A stretch of 64,000 bases of DNA from Gyrodactylus bullatarudis (taxonomy: Eukaryota; Platyhelminthes; Monogenea; Gyrodactylidea; Gyrodactylidae). Shown one piece after another: positions 40,453-50,740 of the stretch; the stretch's first letter is position 1, and the number at the start of each line of letters is the position of its first letter. The stretch covers positions 116,852-180,851 of the forward strand of contig SSNU01000196.1 of assembly GCA_012064415.1 (NCBI GenBank), read 5' to 3'. A program made the position numbers and the translations under genes. Under the pieces are notes generated by a model. That model ran no database searches, had not been told where the DNA came from, and saw nothing but the letters and a program-made list of their open reading frames with translations.

Positions 40453-40945
40453 TTTTTTTTGTTAGAAATAAATCTGTATTGAAAAAAGTAAAAAGAAATT
40501 AAAGATAAAATCTGTACAAAAGCGTAGAAGTTTAAAATAATAATGATATGAGTAATACATCTTGGTTCGGTTAAAAAATAAAGAATAAAAAGAATAGATA
40601 GATTCAATCTTTGTTTTTGTTCGTTTTTGATAACAAGTCTGAAAATTCAATTCGAAATCATTCTGGTAAAATCTCAATAATGTAGATCAGGATATAAATG
40701 TATTTCAGAATAATCGATTTTTGATCTTATATGATCCATAACACATTTTACTGAGTATAGATTCGAACAGTTAGCTAAGTCATATTTTGAGTTAAGATAA
40801 TTATAGAATGAGAGTAATATATTATCCTCAAAGGAGGTATTTCTTAAGTTATATGCTTGTTCAATTTTAATAGATGACTCATTGAATATTTTAATTATGA
40901 ATGCGTATCTCCGTATCCATAGTGGATTGAGCCCTGACACTAAGA
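40453..40945 (-). mobile_element. LINE copy, 3' end, intact last 88 codons
   Basis: The T-run and GTTAGAAATAA at 40453-40470 are the tail in reverse. Reading leftward from 40940: SGLNPLWIRRYAFIIKIFNE, KIEQAYNLRNTSFEDNILLS, YNYLNSKYDLANCSNLYSVK, HIRSKIDYSEIHLYPDLHY and stop. It is 5'-truncated, as usual for LINEs. Confidence 0.88.
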
Positions 40946-40949
40946 TACG

Positions 40950-41475
40950 AGCGTTGTATGAATTTAAATCAGGATTTTTTTTTTAGACAAGAATTAAATC
41001 AGGATAAATTGAATATAAGAAACCACTTTGAGTTCTCTCTAGTTCTCGTGCTTGATCAATGGTCTTATTCTATTTCTGAGAATAAATATAACCTAAGGAA
41101 TTCTAAATATGAATCTAATTACTTATTATCTACTTTCAATACCACTAAATTAAAATATGATCTCTCTGATTTAATGACTTGACTAATCTTAAATGAGTCA
41201 TGTCTCACATTAGATCTGAATTGGACTACACTTAGTCTTTACTCTACTCATATCTTCATTGACCAGATGATTTTCGTTTTGCTTGCAGACACTAGTTTTT
41301 CATATTTAATACATTTTTTGATAACTTTTTACACTCTCCAAATTGATGAATTTGATTGTAAATTATTTTTATCTATTTATTTCTTTTGCATTTTTTAATG
41401 AGAACTTCTACAAAGATTATATTATATTTATTTTTAATTATTATTTTATTGAAATATAAGTGATTTGCCTAACAA
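40950..41475 (+). mobile_element. LINE copy, 3' end with tail
   Basis: NKYNLRNSKYESNYLLSTFN, KLKYDLSDL, then frame breaks and remnants of the HIRSELDYT block. The 3' UTR ends GATTTGCCTAAC and an A-run at 41472-41478. It is joined head to head with the copy at 40453-40945. Confidence 0.8.
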
Positions 41476-41539
41476 AAAAATGATAATATTATCTTTGGAT
41501 TAAATCAAGTGATCACTGATCAATGATCAGTTATACTTT
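41410..41539. repeat. 130-bp direct repeat, left copy
   Basis: It matches 41860-41989 with about four mismatches over 130 bp. It consists of the last part of the preceding LINE 3' UTR and tail plus flanking DNA with GATCACTGATCAATGATCAG. It brackets the minus-strand LINE fragment 41540-41859 exactly. Confidence 0.9.
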
Positions 41540-41859
41540 TTTGTTAGAATAAAATCTATATTGAAAAATAAGAAATGCAACAAAATACTAATTGAGAATA
41601 CAAATAAATAGTAAATCATTCAATGGTTTATCATTATAAGGATGCAAACATAGTCTTGTAAGAGTTTTTGATTGCGATCGAATTGGCTTTTGGAGTAGAA
41701 CATCTTCGATGGTTTAGTTTTGGATGTAAATCTGAAAATTTTAATCGAATAGCACTTGGTAGTTTCTACTTAATGAAGATCAGGATATAGGAGAGAGTAA
41801 GTGTAGTCGATCTTAGATCGAATATGTTTCATAATATTTTTAATCGAGTTTAGGTTGTC
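41540..41859 (-). mobile_element. 5'-truncated LINE insert between 130-bp direct repeats
   Basis: The reverse tail TTTTTTGTTAGAATAAAATC begins at about 41537. The far end contains degenerate RSKIDY..LLYPDLH codons (about 41775-41830). Both edges coincide with the edges of the 130-bp direct repeats, so the simplest reading is a retrotransposition with a very long target-site duplication. Confidence 0.8.
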
Positions 41860-41989
41860 ACAAAGATTATATTATATTTATTTGTAATTATTATTTTATT
41901 GAAATATAAGTGATTTGTCTAACAAAAAAATGATAATATTTTCTTTGGATTAAATCAAGTGATCACTGATCAATGATCAGTAATACTTT
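41860..41989. repeat. 130-bp direct repeat, right copy
   Basis: Second copy of 41410-41539. It carries its own copy of the LINE tail (TTTGTCTAAC plus A-run at about 41922), which therefore does not mark an independent insertion. Confidence 0.9.
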
Positions 41990-42305
41990 AAGCTTGCTTT
42001 TAAAGATAATCAGACTGAAAATTGAAGATGATTAATAATTATTATCTTGTTATAAACAGTGGTATTTTTAGACATGAATTATCTAAACAGAAAATATCTT
42101 AATCTTCCCTCATAAATAAGTCCTATTAAATGTGAAAGAAAGCTCAGATTTTATAATCTTGAATACTATTTGAATAATCACAATGTAGAATTTACAGTGT
42201 TTTTAAACAAAAAACCTACTAGCTAGGTGTGGTCACTATAGGGGACGAAACTCATCTACATCTGCCACCGTGAGTTGAATACTTCTTAACCCTCTTATAG
42301 AATTC

Positions 42306-42413
42306 TAACATCTAGGTGTCAGATGTTAGGTCCTACCTTCTTGGTAGGACTAAAGAATACCTCACAAAAATCCGACCGGGTAGGGAGGAATACACCGTAT
42401 ATTCTAGGTGTAT
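42306..42413 (+). other. Three consecutive perfect stem-loops
   Basis: Hairpin 1: TAACATCT/AGATGTTA (42306-42328, 7-nt loop). Hairpin 2: GTCCTACC/GGTAGGAC (42330-42350, 5-nt loop). Hairpin 3: ATACACC/GGTGTAT (42390-42413, 10-nt loop). The stretch 42230-42430 is less A+T-rich than its flanks and lies between LINE copies and a SINE. It may be a structured RNA or part of an unrecognised repeat. No open frame of note. Confidence 0.5.
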
Positions 42414-42704
42414 GCGTGACTATACCATATGTTGTCATTATTATTTTTTATCCTTCAAATTCATAATTATTACTAACTTTGAAGCCTCAGAACTTTGGCT
42501 ATTTAAAAGGTAGAATGTTGAGCGACCCATCAAATCAAAGCAAAAATCCTATAGAATTCAGTTGAAATTCTAAAATTATTCGCCTAATAAATAAAACGTA
42601 ATTAAATAAAAGATTGAGATTGACTGTTTTACGATCAGATAGGTTCTCAAAACAAAAAAACTTCGATTTTGAACTGAAAATGTTTATTTATTTGCTGAGC
42701 AATA

Positions 42705-42891
42705 CTAAAGAATGCGAAAGATGTGGCGTAGTGGTAACTCTCTCACCTCTCATTCGGACCCTCTTACTCTCGGTCCTAGGTTCAAACCCTCCCACACCGG
42801 GCACATGGAATACTCTTTCCCTGTTCCTTTATTTGTACAAATCATTTCTATGAATAGATATAATTATATAATATAATTTCAAAAAAAAAAA
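42705..42891 (+). mobile_element. tRNA-derived SINE, near full-length
   Basis: A-box TGGCGTAGTGG (42723-42733) and B-box GGTTCAAACCC (42779-42789) both match the RNA polymerase III consensus, 56 bp apart. A tRNA-unrelated body (CTTTCCCTGTTCCTTTATTT) and an A-run tail at 42881-42891 follow. A reversed copy is at 48119-48258. The body contains TTATTTGTACAAAT, faintly like the LINE 3' UTR (TATTTGTACAAG). Shared tails would suggest the LINE mobilises it (inference). Confidence 0.85.
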
Positions 42892-43504
42892 TTCTTTCAA
42901 GAAAGATCATTGCTAAAATTAGATATTTTTAAACTAATTTAACTCTTATAAAATATGATTCTTCTGTACTTTATACATCATAATGTATGAGACTTGTTAT
43001 TAAAAGTTAATAAAACTTGACTCTACTTTGGAGATAATAAAAAGTGGAATGTACAGCGTTTAACAAAAAAAATATTTGGCAAATTTTCAACATTTTTCTT
43101 TATATTGAAAATACGCATTGTAATAAAATCTTTTGGCTCCGTAGACATAATAAAAAATGGTAATCTGGGTTCATAAAAAAAATATCGTATTATTATGACC
43201 CAATTATGAAATCTTCACTTGACATGAGCAAGTGAGTGAACCCTTTCGGAGTCAATTGGCATAATTTGGAGCAACAAACCTTTCATGTGACCCCTATCAT
43301 GTAGGTGTATTTATGTTTGACCCCTATATTTCATCGATGCATTGAAATGGGAATTTTATTGACCCCTGATCGCCTAATGATTGGCCATAAAAAGGCAACT
43401 GCATGTTCAATGCGGGACTTAATTATTTGAGGCTTTTTTATATTTTTTCAATACAGTACTGTAATTTCCATGATTTAAAATAAAATTCAATTAGAGCTAG
43501 TCTT

Positions 43505-43650
43505 GATTTTTTTGTTAGACAATGTATTTATTGATATATAAAAAAATTAATTTTAAAATGAATATAAAGACTCTGTATAAAAAATTAGAGTTAAATTTAT
43601 CATTACGGAGATTATAGCTACTACTTTGAGCTGGGGAATAAGTTTCTTTC
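43505..43650 (-). mobile_element. LINE 3' UTR fragment
   Basis: It begins with the reverse tail TTTTTTTGTTAGACAATGTA and continues as A+T-rich UTR. No coding part is recognisable. Confidence 0.55.
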
Positions 43651-43699
43651 TTTTATTAGAATAAAAATCTTATATTTAAATATGAAAATAAAATGTGTA

Positions 43700-43815
43700 T
43701 GTTACCGGTAATCTTGTTTAACTGGATTTCAGTTAATCTTGTTACTCGGTTTCAAAATTATCTGATGGTCTCATGAATCCCGGGAATCTTGTTACTAGTA
43801 ACAAGTTTAACTGAC
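43700..43815. repeat. Short repeat with 18-bp perfect palindrome
   Basis: CTTGTTACTAGTAACAAG (43788-43805) is a perfect palindrome, preceded by related TTAATCTTGTTAC strings. The same words (GTAACAAGTTTAAC, AGTTAATCTTGTTA) recur at 53300 and 53800-53970, so this is a dispersed element with palindromic ends. Confidence 0.45.
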
Positions 43816-44379
43816 AATAACTAATTTTTTGACTTTCAGAATTTAGAAAGAAAAATCACTCAGTTTATTCATAAGTTATAGGATTTTTTCAGAATCTCTT
43901 TTCAAAAGTGTTACACATCAATAGAACCTTCAAATATAATAAATTTTAATTCCAAGTACCATCATCTTGTGACGTATCCAATGAGACATACAATATATCA
44001 GAATTGAATCAGGAAATAGTCATAGGCCATCTAGAGAACCAAGCCAAGATACTTTTGCAAACCAAAAGGACATTCAAAGGACACCAAAGGAGAAAATGTT
44101 TTAGTGAAAGTATCGGAATTTGATCGATCAAAACTCGATTTCAAAAATTATTATGTGTAATACTTGAAGTTATAGAAATTTTCTACAAGGTCGGAACTAA
44201 GACAGGAATGATTGAAGGTCTTTATTCAGCAAATTAACTGACTAGGGTCGATGAAAATTTCTTGTCAATCGAGGAAGTTCCTGAACTTATTTATTCAGTA
44301 CAAAGAATGAAAAGTCTCCATTCATTTGTAAATGACCAAGGCTTCTTCAAGTGTGACTGCAGAACAAAATGTGATACAA

Positions 44380-45148
44380 TAAAAATGTAAATGCAGAAAA
44401 GAAGGCCGTTTGTGCAATTCAAGGTGTTTTTTCCTTCAAAGAATTAATGGCGATGAAAGTAGAGATATGGTTCAATAGAAAATCTAGTGTCTGAAGGTAA
44501 ATCATTAATCATCTGGCAGTTATTGCTTAATGTAGATAAGAGCAGAGAAGAGACTTAGAATAATCGAGGTTAGATCTGATGTGCGACATGACTAATTTAA
44601 GATCAGTCAGGTTTTCACAATCAGATAATTTGTATTTTGAGAATATTTTATTGAAAGAATTCAACAAAAAATTAGGATTAGAAAAATTGCATTTCTAAGA
44701 GAATAATTACTATTCACTGTAGAATAAGATTCAGTGAATTTTTTAACTAAAAATGCATATATCCGAACCCAGAGCGGATGAAGCCCTGAGACAGTAATGA
44801 GTGCATTGTAAGAGTCTAAATGGGGAAAAATTGAATGAAGAAATCTATATTGGATACGTTCAATAGATAGACATTGGGAATTATTTAAATCAGGCAAGAG
44901 GGGGAAAGTGTAGTCGAAAAGCGGAAAGACCAGTGATTTGTAAGCTTTTAGTCTTACTTCACTGGACAAGGAGAATTTTTTAATAGAGTAAATAAGTGAA
45001 TTTATTCTAGATAAGTTTGACAATGGGTCTAATTTTAAATTTGATGTTATACTGAAACCGAGGTCAGAAGTAAAGTAAAATGTATAGCTACTATAAGTTT
45101 CCGAGAATTTTTTCACCAAGAATGCATATCTGCGAACCCAGAGTGATT
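44380..45148 (-). mobile_element. LINE copy, rearranged
   Basis: Minus-strand frame of 152 codons (44661-45119): DLGFSITSNLKLDPLSNLSR, KAYKSLVFPLFDYTFPLLPD, IERIQYRFLHSIFPHLDSYN, SGLHPLWVRIYAFLVKKFTE, SNYSLRN, then further remnants to about 44480. Its first residues (VKKFSETYSS) duplicate a block that belongs about 115 codons later, so 45080-45148 is a second partial copy joined upstream. Confidence 0.85.
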
Positions 45149-45703
45149 TTTTTTTTGTTTGAAATAAGTTCTGTATTTATTTAAAGTGAAATTCAATATA
45201 AAATATGTACAAAGATAAATAAAGTTTAAATACATTGTGAATCTCGTTGTAGTCTGTAAAATAAAATAATGAATAATTAAAATCTTGGAGTCTTTGTAAA
45301 TAAGTGTGATAAATTGAATCTGAAAATTTAAATCGAAAATTATTCTGGTGGCAACTCAATAATGAAGATCTGGATATAAGAGTGTTTTGGTATAGTCAAT
45401 TTTAGATCTTATGTGGGTCATGATGCATTTAATTGAATATAGATTTGTGCAATTTGATAAGTCATATTTTGAATTTAGATAGTTGTAAAAGGCAAGAAGA
45501 TAATTATTTTTAAACGATGCATTTCTCAGGTTATAGGATTGTTCTATTTTAATCGAATGCTCGGTGAATTGTTTAACAATAAAAGCATATCTGCGGACCC
45601 ATAATGGATTAAGACCCGACGATGAGATGCGGGCATTGTAAGAGTTTAAGTCAGGGAAAATTGCTTGAAGCCCCGAGACGGAGATAAGTGCATTAATCTT
45701 CAT
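45149..45703 (-). mobile_element. LINE copy, 3' end, chimeric 5' junction
   Basis: Reverse tail (T-run then GTTTGAAATAAG) at 45149-45175. The frame of 115 codons (45356-45703) has LNPLWVRRYAFIVKQFTEHS, IEQSYNLRNASFKNNYLLAF, LSNCTNLYSIKCIMTHIRSK, IDYTKTLLYPDLHY. It starts NALISVSGLQ joined to AIFPDLNSYNARIS, two pieces of the same region in the wrong order, so the 5' end is a template-switch or recombination product. Confidence 0.87.
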
Positions 45704-45950
45704 TAACCAATTGATTTTCGAATTTCTTGCAGACTCTAGTTCTCAGGCTCTACTATTGCTCAAATTTCTACAACTCGAGAGCCTTTACCTTATTTTATGA
45801 CTTAACATTTTAACATTTCATAATTGTACTGATCAATTTATCCATTTTAATTATTGTATTTTATTTCTATTTGTACAAGCAGATTTCGTTATAATTTGTA
45901 TTTATATTTTCAATTCAATATAAGATTTTTTTTCTAACAAAAAAAATAAG
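45690..45950 (+). mobile_element. LINE 3' UTR with tail
   Basis: It starts at the last codons of the ORF (LH then stop, about 45695), followed by GATTTTCGAATTTCTTGCAG, CTCGAGAGCC and the UTR shared with 53315 and 56840. It ends TTTTTTTCTAAC and an A-run at 45936-45946. It abuts the opposite-strand copy at 45703. Confidence 0.82.
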
Positions 45951-46240
45951 AGTCGATGATTTGCAGAATTTTATGATTTTACAAAAATCTCAATATTTTG
46001 AGAAACTTGAATTCGTTTTTTCGAATTGGCGCCATTTTTAAACTTTGAGGTAAAGCTTTTTTTAATTTCAGAGTCAGAAAGTGATAAAAAGTCGAAATTT
46101 CATGATACCCATTCGATCTCCTGCTTTTTCAACCAATTTATAAATCTGCTATGGACTTTTACCAATCAATACCGGTGAATATCTAATCATTTAGAGCCTC
46201 AAAAAATTATACCTAAAAATAATTTTTCAAGATTTATTTT

Positions 46241-46462
46241 TTGATTCTAAGGTATTATCTTAATACTTTATCACGAATTTATAATCTTAAATATGAACTA
46301 CCTACCAGTAAACCTGATAAAAATTCGAAAAACCATAATAATGTTGAAATTAAACTAAAAAATCGCGATAATCTCAAAAATATTATCTTCGAGATTACAT
46401 TCGAGCTTAGCAAATTCTTACACGATGAAAATCAGCTCTATACCTCAAAAAACGAGGATTGA
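46241..46462 (+). CDS. Unassigned 73-codon frame
   Basis: The frame ILRYYLNTLSRIYNLKYELP, TSKPDKNSKNHNNVEIKLKN, IIFEITFELSKFLHDENQLY starts from a non-ATG codon. Its sequence looks protein-like (no low complexity, amphipathic end) and overlaps no repeat I found. It could be an exon or a 5' LINE domain fragment. Not recognised. Confidence 0.15.
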   Translation: MILRYYLNTLSRIYNLKYELPTSKPDKNSKNHNNVEIKLKNRDNLKNIIFEITFELSKFLHDENQLYTSKNED

Positions 46463-47289
46463 GTTCATTGATATAAATGAAATACAATGCTATAATAAAG
46501 TATTATTTTAATACCTTTAAGACCTTATAACTTTGAACCCTGATGATATAGCATTTATAGTTCGTGAATCAATATATTTGCCAATGAATAGAAAATGCAA
46601 AGAAAAAAATTTTCTCACGGGAATGTTGCTTCTTTTCTACGTTCATATCTTAATTTCAATCAAGAAATTTATTCTTCATCCCGAGAAGGAATCATGAACG
46701 AATCTCAAATTCTTTAAAGTCTCCTAATGAAATTCTGTCAATCACATATGAAGAAATGTTGATTGATTCTGAAAAGTCAATAATAATGTTATAGCAACAA
46801 AAACAGCAATAGTACAATTTCCGTTTTTCAGTTAGAGGACACACACACGTTTTCTTTACTTCCTGTTTCGAGGGGTTGAATGCAAAAGTAAAAGCAAATA
46901 TTTTTTTACTTGAATTAATTCACTTACAGGGAGGTTGTTCTTTGATCTATATTTACGTTTATCTGGCGTTCGGATTTAAAAAAAAATGGCGCAACAATAA
47001 ATTGACCATAAAACAATCTCTGATGAGACGAGAAAAATTTTAAAAATGAAAAAAACACATTTTTGGTAGTCATATTTATATTTTTATTCATCTATTTTCA
47101 AGAAGTTTGATAAATGCTGAACAATGTGACTACTGGTGAAAAATATGGATTTTTTGTTAAACAAAGCGGATTTTCGAACGTTTATGAAAAAATTCGTTCA
47201 TTTTCAAAACATTCCAATAAGGTAGAAATAGTCTATCGAAAAAAATTTAATTTGAAAATAGAATATCCCAAAATAAAGATTATCATCAC

Positions 47290-48118
47290 TTGATATCTGT
47301 CCATGTTAAACTATAGAGTGTTCCCATTGGGTCTCCCTACAACCCTCCTTGAATCGCTTCTACTTCCTGGAGAAATTGTCTCCTTTACTCCTGATCTAGG
47401 TTTCGGTATAAATCCCAAACTCAAATTAAATCCTTACTCAAATTTACCTAAAATTAATTCTATGATTTTCGCTATACTCAAATTCTCAAAATCACTAATC
47501 CTGAGAACTAAGGCTTATATATCATTAGTGCTCCCACACTTTGATTATATTTCTCCCCTCCTCACAAATTTAACGAATGAACAAGCTCTAAATATCGAGA
47601 GAATCCAAAGTAGATTCCTATACGCACTTTACCCTAATTTGGATTCCTACAATGCTCGGATCTTGGATTCCGGTCTAAATCCACTATGGATTCGCCGTTT
47701 TGCCTTCATCATTAAAAAATTCACTAAAACATCAGTTAAAATCGAAAGAAATTATAATTTAAGAAACATCTCTTATGAAAATAATTTCGTCCTTTCCACT
47801 TATAACATCCTGCATGATAGATATGATTTATCTAATTGTGAGAACCTCTACTCCATAAAAATTATAATTATTATTATAGAACATATAAGATCAAAAATTG
47901 ATTACTCTTATACTCTTCTCTATCCTGATCTCCATAAGTAATAGTTACCAGATTGATTTCGTTAAAATTTTTCAGATTTATTAATCGCCAATTTATAGAT
48001 TTTTCAGAAACAAGATTTTATTTATGACCTTTATACAAACCGACAGATTTCATGAATATTGTACAAATTATTTTTAAATTCTACATCTTTTTTTTCTATT
48101 ATTCATTCAATAAAGAAA
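47290..48118 (+). mobile_element. LINE copy with a 212-codon intact frame
   Basis: Frame 47303-47941 runs from FPLGLPTTLLESLLLPGEIV through DLGFGINPKLKLNPYSNLPK, LRTKAYISLVLPHFDYISPL, IERIQSRFLYALYPNLDSYN, SGLNPLWIRRFAFIIKKFTK, YNLRNISYENNFVLSTYNIL and RSKIDYSYTLLYPDLHK. It lacks the catalytic RT core. The 3' UTR matches 52060-52270 until it is interrupted by a SINE at 48119. The last bit of UTR and tail (TTTTTTTCTAAC) resumes at about 48325-48357. Confidence 0.88.
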
Positions 48119-48258
48119 TTTTTTTTTTGAAATTGAAACATTTATATTTATTCATAGATATGATTTGTACAAATAAGGGAACAGGGAAAGAGTGTTCAAT
48201 GTTCCCGGTGTGGGAGGGTATGAACCTAGGTCCGAATGAGAGGTGAGAGAGATACACA
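48119..48258 (-). mobile_element. tRNA-derived SINE, 5'-shortened, inserted in LINE 3' UTR
   Basis: It is the reverse of the SINE at 42705: T-run at 48119-48128, body GGGAACAGGGAAAGAGTGTT, and B-box GGTTCATACCC (minus, 48226-48216). Fourteen bases between the body and B-box regions of the other copy are absent, and the A-box is largely lost. AATAAAGA on both sides (about 48109 and 48320) may be a target duplication or may be chance. Confidence 0.75.
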
Positions 48259-49126
48259 CCGGCAAGAAAAAATAGAGTGTGTTGATGCAGATTTTATGGG
48301 AAAACAAAATAGCCTGCTATCATAGTAATAAAGATCGAATTTCTTTTTTTCTAACAAGAAACTTAATTCTTTTAAATTGTTCTTTTACGCTATCGCTTTG
48401 CAAATAATAATAATAATTTCTTTTGTTTGTTTTTTTTCGTTCGGCCATGAAAATTTTATATAGTTTATTCAGTACACGTTGTTTACCAAGGGGCATTTCG
48501 ACACCCTAACAACATAAAATTAGTCAGTCGGCTCGAATTGATTAAAATCTTGGTTAAGAAGTTTATCTTTGAATAAATTTAAGAATTTATGAAAAAGACA
48601 CAATAAAAGGGAAAGTGAGACCTGTTGGAATTTAAGAAATAATCAGTTTTTATAATATTCATTAGTCAAAAACAATGCTCAAAGATATAATTTCAATTCA
48701 CGTATTGTTTTCTTTTTAAAAAGTACTTTCTCCAAGTTATTCAACGATTCACTTTAATCTTGTACAACATAATTGTCAGAATTGATAATATCTCAAAAAC
48801 ATTTTGTTATAATTGTAGTGTTCATTATTATCCCCAAAGGATCATTTTAGATCCTTACTCTAATTATAGATTATCAGACAATTAACCTAATTATACTTAA
48901 TATTGTACACTAAAAATAGATTATGGGACTACAAATGTAATCAAGATAAACCATTTGCAATGTGCGGGACTATAATTACTTAATTATCACTTTTTAACAC
49001 CTATAATAAAGAGCCAATTCCAAAGTCAAACCCATCTGTATAGAACTAATGAATCAGATGAAAAAGTTAATTATAATTACCCTATATCAGTAAAATTATA
49101 ACCATAATTGACCTGATGTTTTTTTC

Positions 49127-49342
49127 TTGACCCTTTCGGTGCCGATGTCCATTTTCCAATTTTTTTGAACCTTCATAACTCTACCAGTTTGATAGGTTTC
49201 TGGATCAATTGAAGTTTAAATTGAAGCCCACATAATGTGAACTTGCATTAGTAATATTTTTTGCCAGATATCTTGGTATCTTCATAGCTAAATTTTGGTT
49301 TTTATAAAAATTGTGAAATAGTCTCGGCCCCGAAAGGGTTAA
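49127..49342. mobile_element. CCCTTTCGG MITE, 216 bp
   Basis: Terminal inverted repeats are TTGACCCTTTCGGTGCCGA at the left and the complement of TTAACCCTTTCGGGGCCGA at the right. The interior is shared with 29518-29707. It directly abuts the LINE fragment beginning at about 49340. Non-coding. Confidence 0.75.
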
Positions 49343-50404
49343 GGGAACAGGCAAAGATTGTTCAATAACTATTATTGAATCAATTGACTCGGGTGTTCCC
49401 CAAGGTTCAATCATTGGCCCTCTTCTCTTTAATATTTGCTTCGCTGATATTCAGCTCCCGGAGAACATTGAGGGTGTTCTCCTTAAATTTGCTGACGATT
49501 TCAAATTCGTCTTCAAGGTGAAAAATTCCCTTGATATTTTAAAAATTAATCACAACTTCTGTCTTCTTAAAGGTTCCCTCGAGGCCATGGGGCTCTATAT
49601 AAATAGAGATAAATGTAAATTATTACTCCCATGCGGTCTCCCTGCAACCCTCTCGGAATCTCTTCTACTTCCTGGAGAAATTGTCTCCTTAACTTTGGAC
49701 CTAGGTTTCAGTATCTCGGATGGTCTTAAAATTGATCCTCTCTCTAATCTACCTAAAATAAAAACAACAATCTTTTCAATCTTAAAATTCTCCAAGTCAA
49801 TCAATTTAAGGCTCAAGGCTTTCAAAGCTTTAGTTTTAAATAACCTTGATTATATCTCTCCTCTTGTTCCCTCATTAACTTTTAAAAAATCTCTAGAAAT
49901 AGAGCATATTCAATCTAGATTCTTATATTTTCTATATCCAGATCTAGATTCTTACAATTCTCGTATCTTGATCTCTGGGCTTAACCCTCTATGGGTAAGA
50001 AGATATGCCATTATAGTTAAGACATTTGTTAAATCTGCAAATTTATTTGAGAATTCTTATAATCTTAGAAATTCATCATTTTCTAATCATTATCTTCTCT
50101 CTGTTTACAATATGATCGATAAAAAATATAAAATATCTGATTGTAAAGATCTAACTAACATTAAAACTATAATGTATCACATAAGGTCTAAACTTGATTA
50201 CTCTAAAAGTCTACTTTATGTTAATCTTCACTGAACCCAGAATGATGACTGAATTCCTGTGAAGGCTTATTTATTTATTTATCTATTCTTTTAAACCTAT
50301 ATATGTATATATTTCTAACCTTATATATATTCAATTGTATCATTTTTTTTTCTTACTTGTACATATTGCCTATATTTTCAATAAACTGATTTCTAACAAA
50401 AAAA
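49340..50404 (+). mobile_element. LINE copy with uninterrupted RT-to-stop frame (about 298 codons)
   Basis: The frame runs from about 49341 to the stop at 50234. It includes DSGVPQGSIIGPLLFNICFA, DIQLPENIEGVLLKFADDFK (catalytic FADD near 49488), GSLEAMGLYINRDKCKLLLP, LPATLSESLLLPGEIVSLTL, LRLKAFKALVLNNLDYISPL, IEHIQSRFLYFLYPDLDSYN, SGLNPLWVRRYAIIVKTFVK, YNLRNSSFSNHYLLSVYNMI and IRSKLDYSKSLLYVNLH. The 3' UTR ends ATTTCTAAC plus an A-run at 50393-50404. The 5' parts (endonuclease, RT fingers) are absent, so it cannot move by itself, but the lack of stops makes it one of the youngest copies. Confidence 0.92.
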
Positions 50405-50415
50405 ATTATTAAAAG

Positions 50416-50740
50416 TTTTTTTTTGTTAGACAAAAATCTTTTATTGGATTGAAATATAAATACAAAATACAACGAAAATCTTCATGTACAAATAGAAATA
50501 AGCTGGGAGCATAATTTTGCATTTATCTCTACTAATATAGAGCCCCATGGCCTCGAGTGAATCTTTAAGAAGAGAGAAATTATGGTTTATTTTGATAATT
50601 TCAAGAGAATTTTTCACCTTGAAAACGAACTTCAAGTCGTCTGCTTATTTGAAGAGGTCACCCTCTATACCCTCTGGAAGCTGAATATCAGCGAAGCAAA
50701 GATTAAAGAGAAGAGGTCCATTAGTAGAATCAGCTTTGAC
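50416..50740 (-). mobile_element. LINE copy with large internal deletion
   Basis: Reverse tail TTTTTTTTTGTTAGACAAAA at 50416-50435. The 3' UTR is joined directly to KCKIMLP, skipping the whole C-terminal domain, then EAMGLYISRD, SLLKDSLE and KFVFKVKNSLEIIKINHNF. The FADD region is damaged. Its tail lies only about 12 bp from the tail of the plus-strand copy ending at 50404. Confidence 0.85.

Noticed and set aside
43288..43368. Three TGACCCCT words
   Set aside because: Spacing is irregular and the intervening sequence unrelated; not a tandem repeat.
47013..47035. CTGATGA followed 5 nt later by GAAAAA
   Set aside because: Spacing is too short and the flanks do not pair.
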